DNA from: an uncultured bacterium
Lineage (GTDB): Bacteria; Actinomycetota; Actinomycetes; S36-B12
DNA length: 33,115 bases
Reading direction: 5' to 3'
NCBI GenBank assembly: GCA_903934925.1
Contig: CAIZPS010000056.1
Location: 1-33,115, forward strand
The notes under the pieces were generated by a model. It made no database searches. It worked only from the letters and a program-made list of their open reading frames with translations, and was not told the DNA's origin. The position numbers and the translations under genes are program-made. Shown here in pieces: positions 33,104-33,115 of this stretch. Within the stretch, counting starts at the first letter, position 1. Every line of letters starts with the position of its first letter.

Positions 33104-33115
33104 GCACCCAGTGAC

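Noticed and set aside
1-33115. CRISPR arrays, prophage, transposases, rRNA
   Set aside because: No regularly spaced direct repeats with unique spacers, no integrase/transposase motifs and no rRNA signatures were seen on either strand.

Overview
The window is a high-GC, actinobacterial-type chromosomal segment of about 33 kb, almost fully coding. From left to right it contains: (1) a 993-aa coiled-coil / acidic-repeat / cationic-tail protein at the left edge; (2) DUF1918, a membrane protein and a secreted lipase; (3) a polar amino-acid ABC transporter (SBP-permease-ATPase); (4) a TAP-like alpha/beta hydrolase; (5) a NarL-type two-component pair followed by a secreted GLUG-like repeat protein; (6) a convergent PKD-domain secreted protein; (7) a small-membrane-protein cluster: two paralogous ~120-aa proteins bracketing a DUF805 protein and a stand-alone E2-type acyltransferase domain; (8) ADH + SnoaL-like pair; (9) an AbiE-like HTH/nucleotidyltransferase pair next to tRNA-Arg(CCT); (10) FUSC protein divergent from a GlcD-like FAD oxidase; (11) a small membrane protein and DoxX; (12) an HTH regulator, SbtA-like transporter and SAM methyltransferase; (13) a '3-methyladenine glycosylase'-annotated family protein and a trans-acting enoyl reductase-like protein; (14) class III aminotransferase; (15) mscL, a SAF/CpaB-like protein, an FmdB zinc ribbon with a disordered Ser/Gly tail, and a crcB pair. 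The best hunt results are: a 13-bp perfect inverted repeat in front of the HTH/nucleotidyltransferase pair; a CIRCE-like (HrcA) operator in front of the FmdB/Ruc-like gene; a palindromic CACGCTAGCGTG that could give overlapping -10 elements to two divergent leaderless genes; five 21-bp tandem repeats between two divergent genes; a paralog pair duplicated with its promoter; and the unusual C-terminal cationic undecad repeats of the 993-aa protein. No CRISPR array, rRNA or transposase was seen. All family assignments were made by eye, without database searches.
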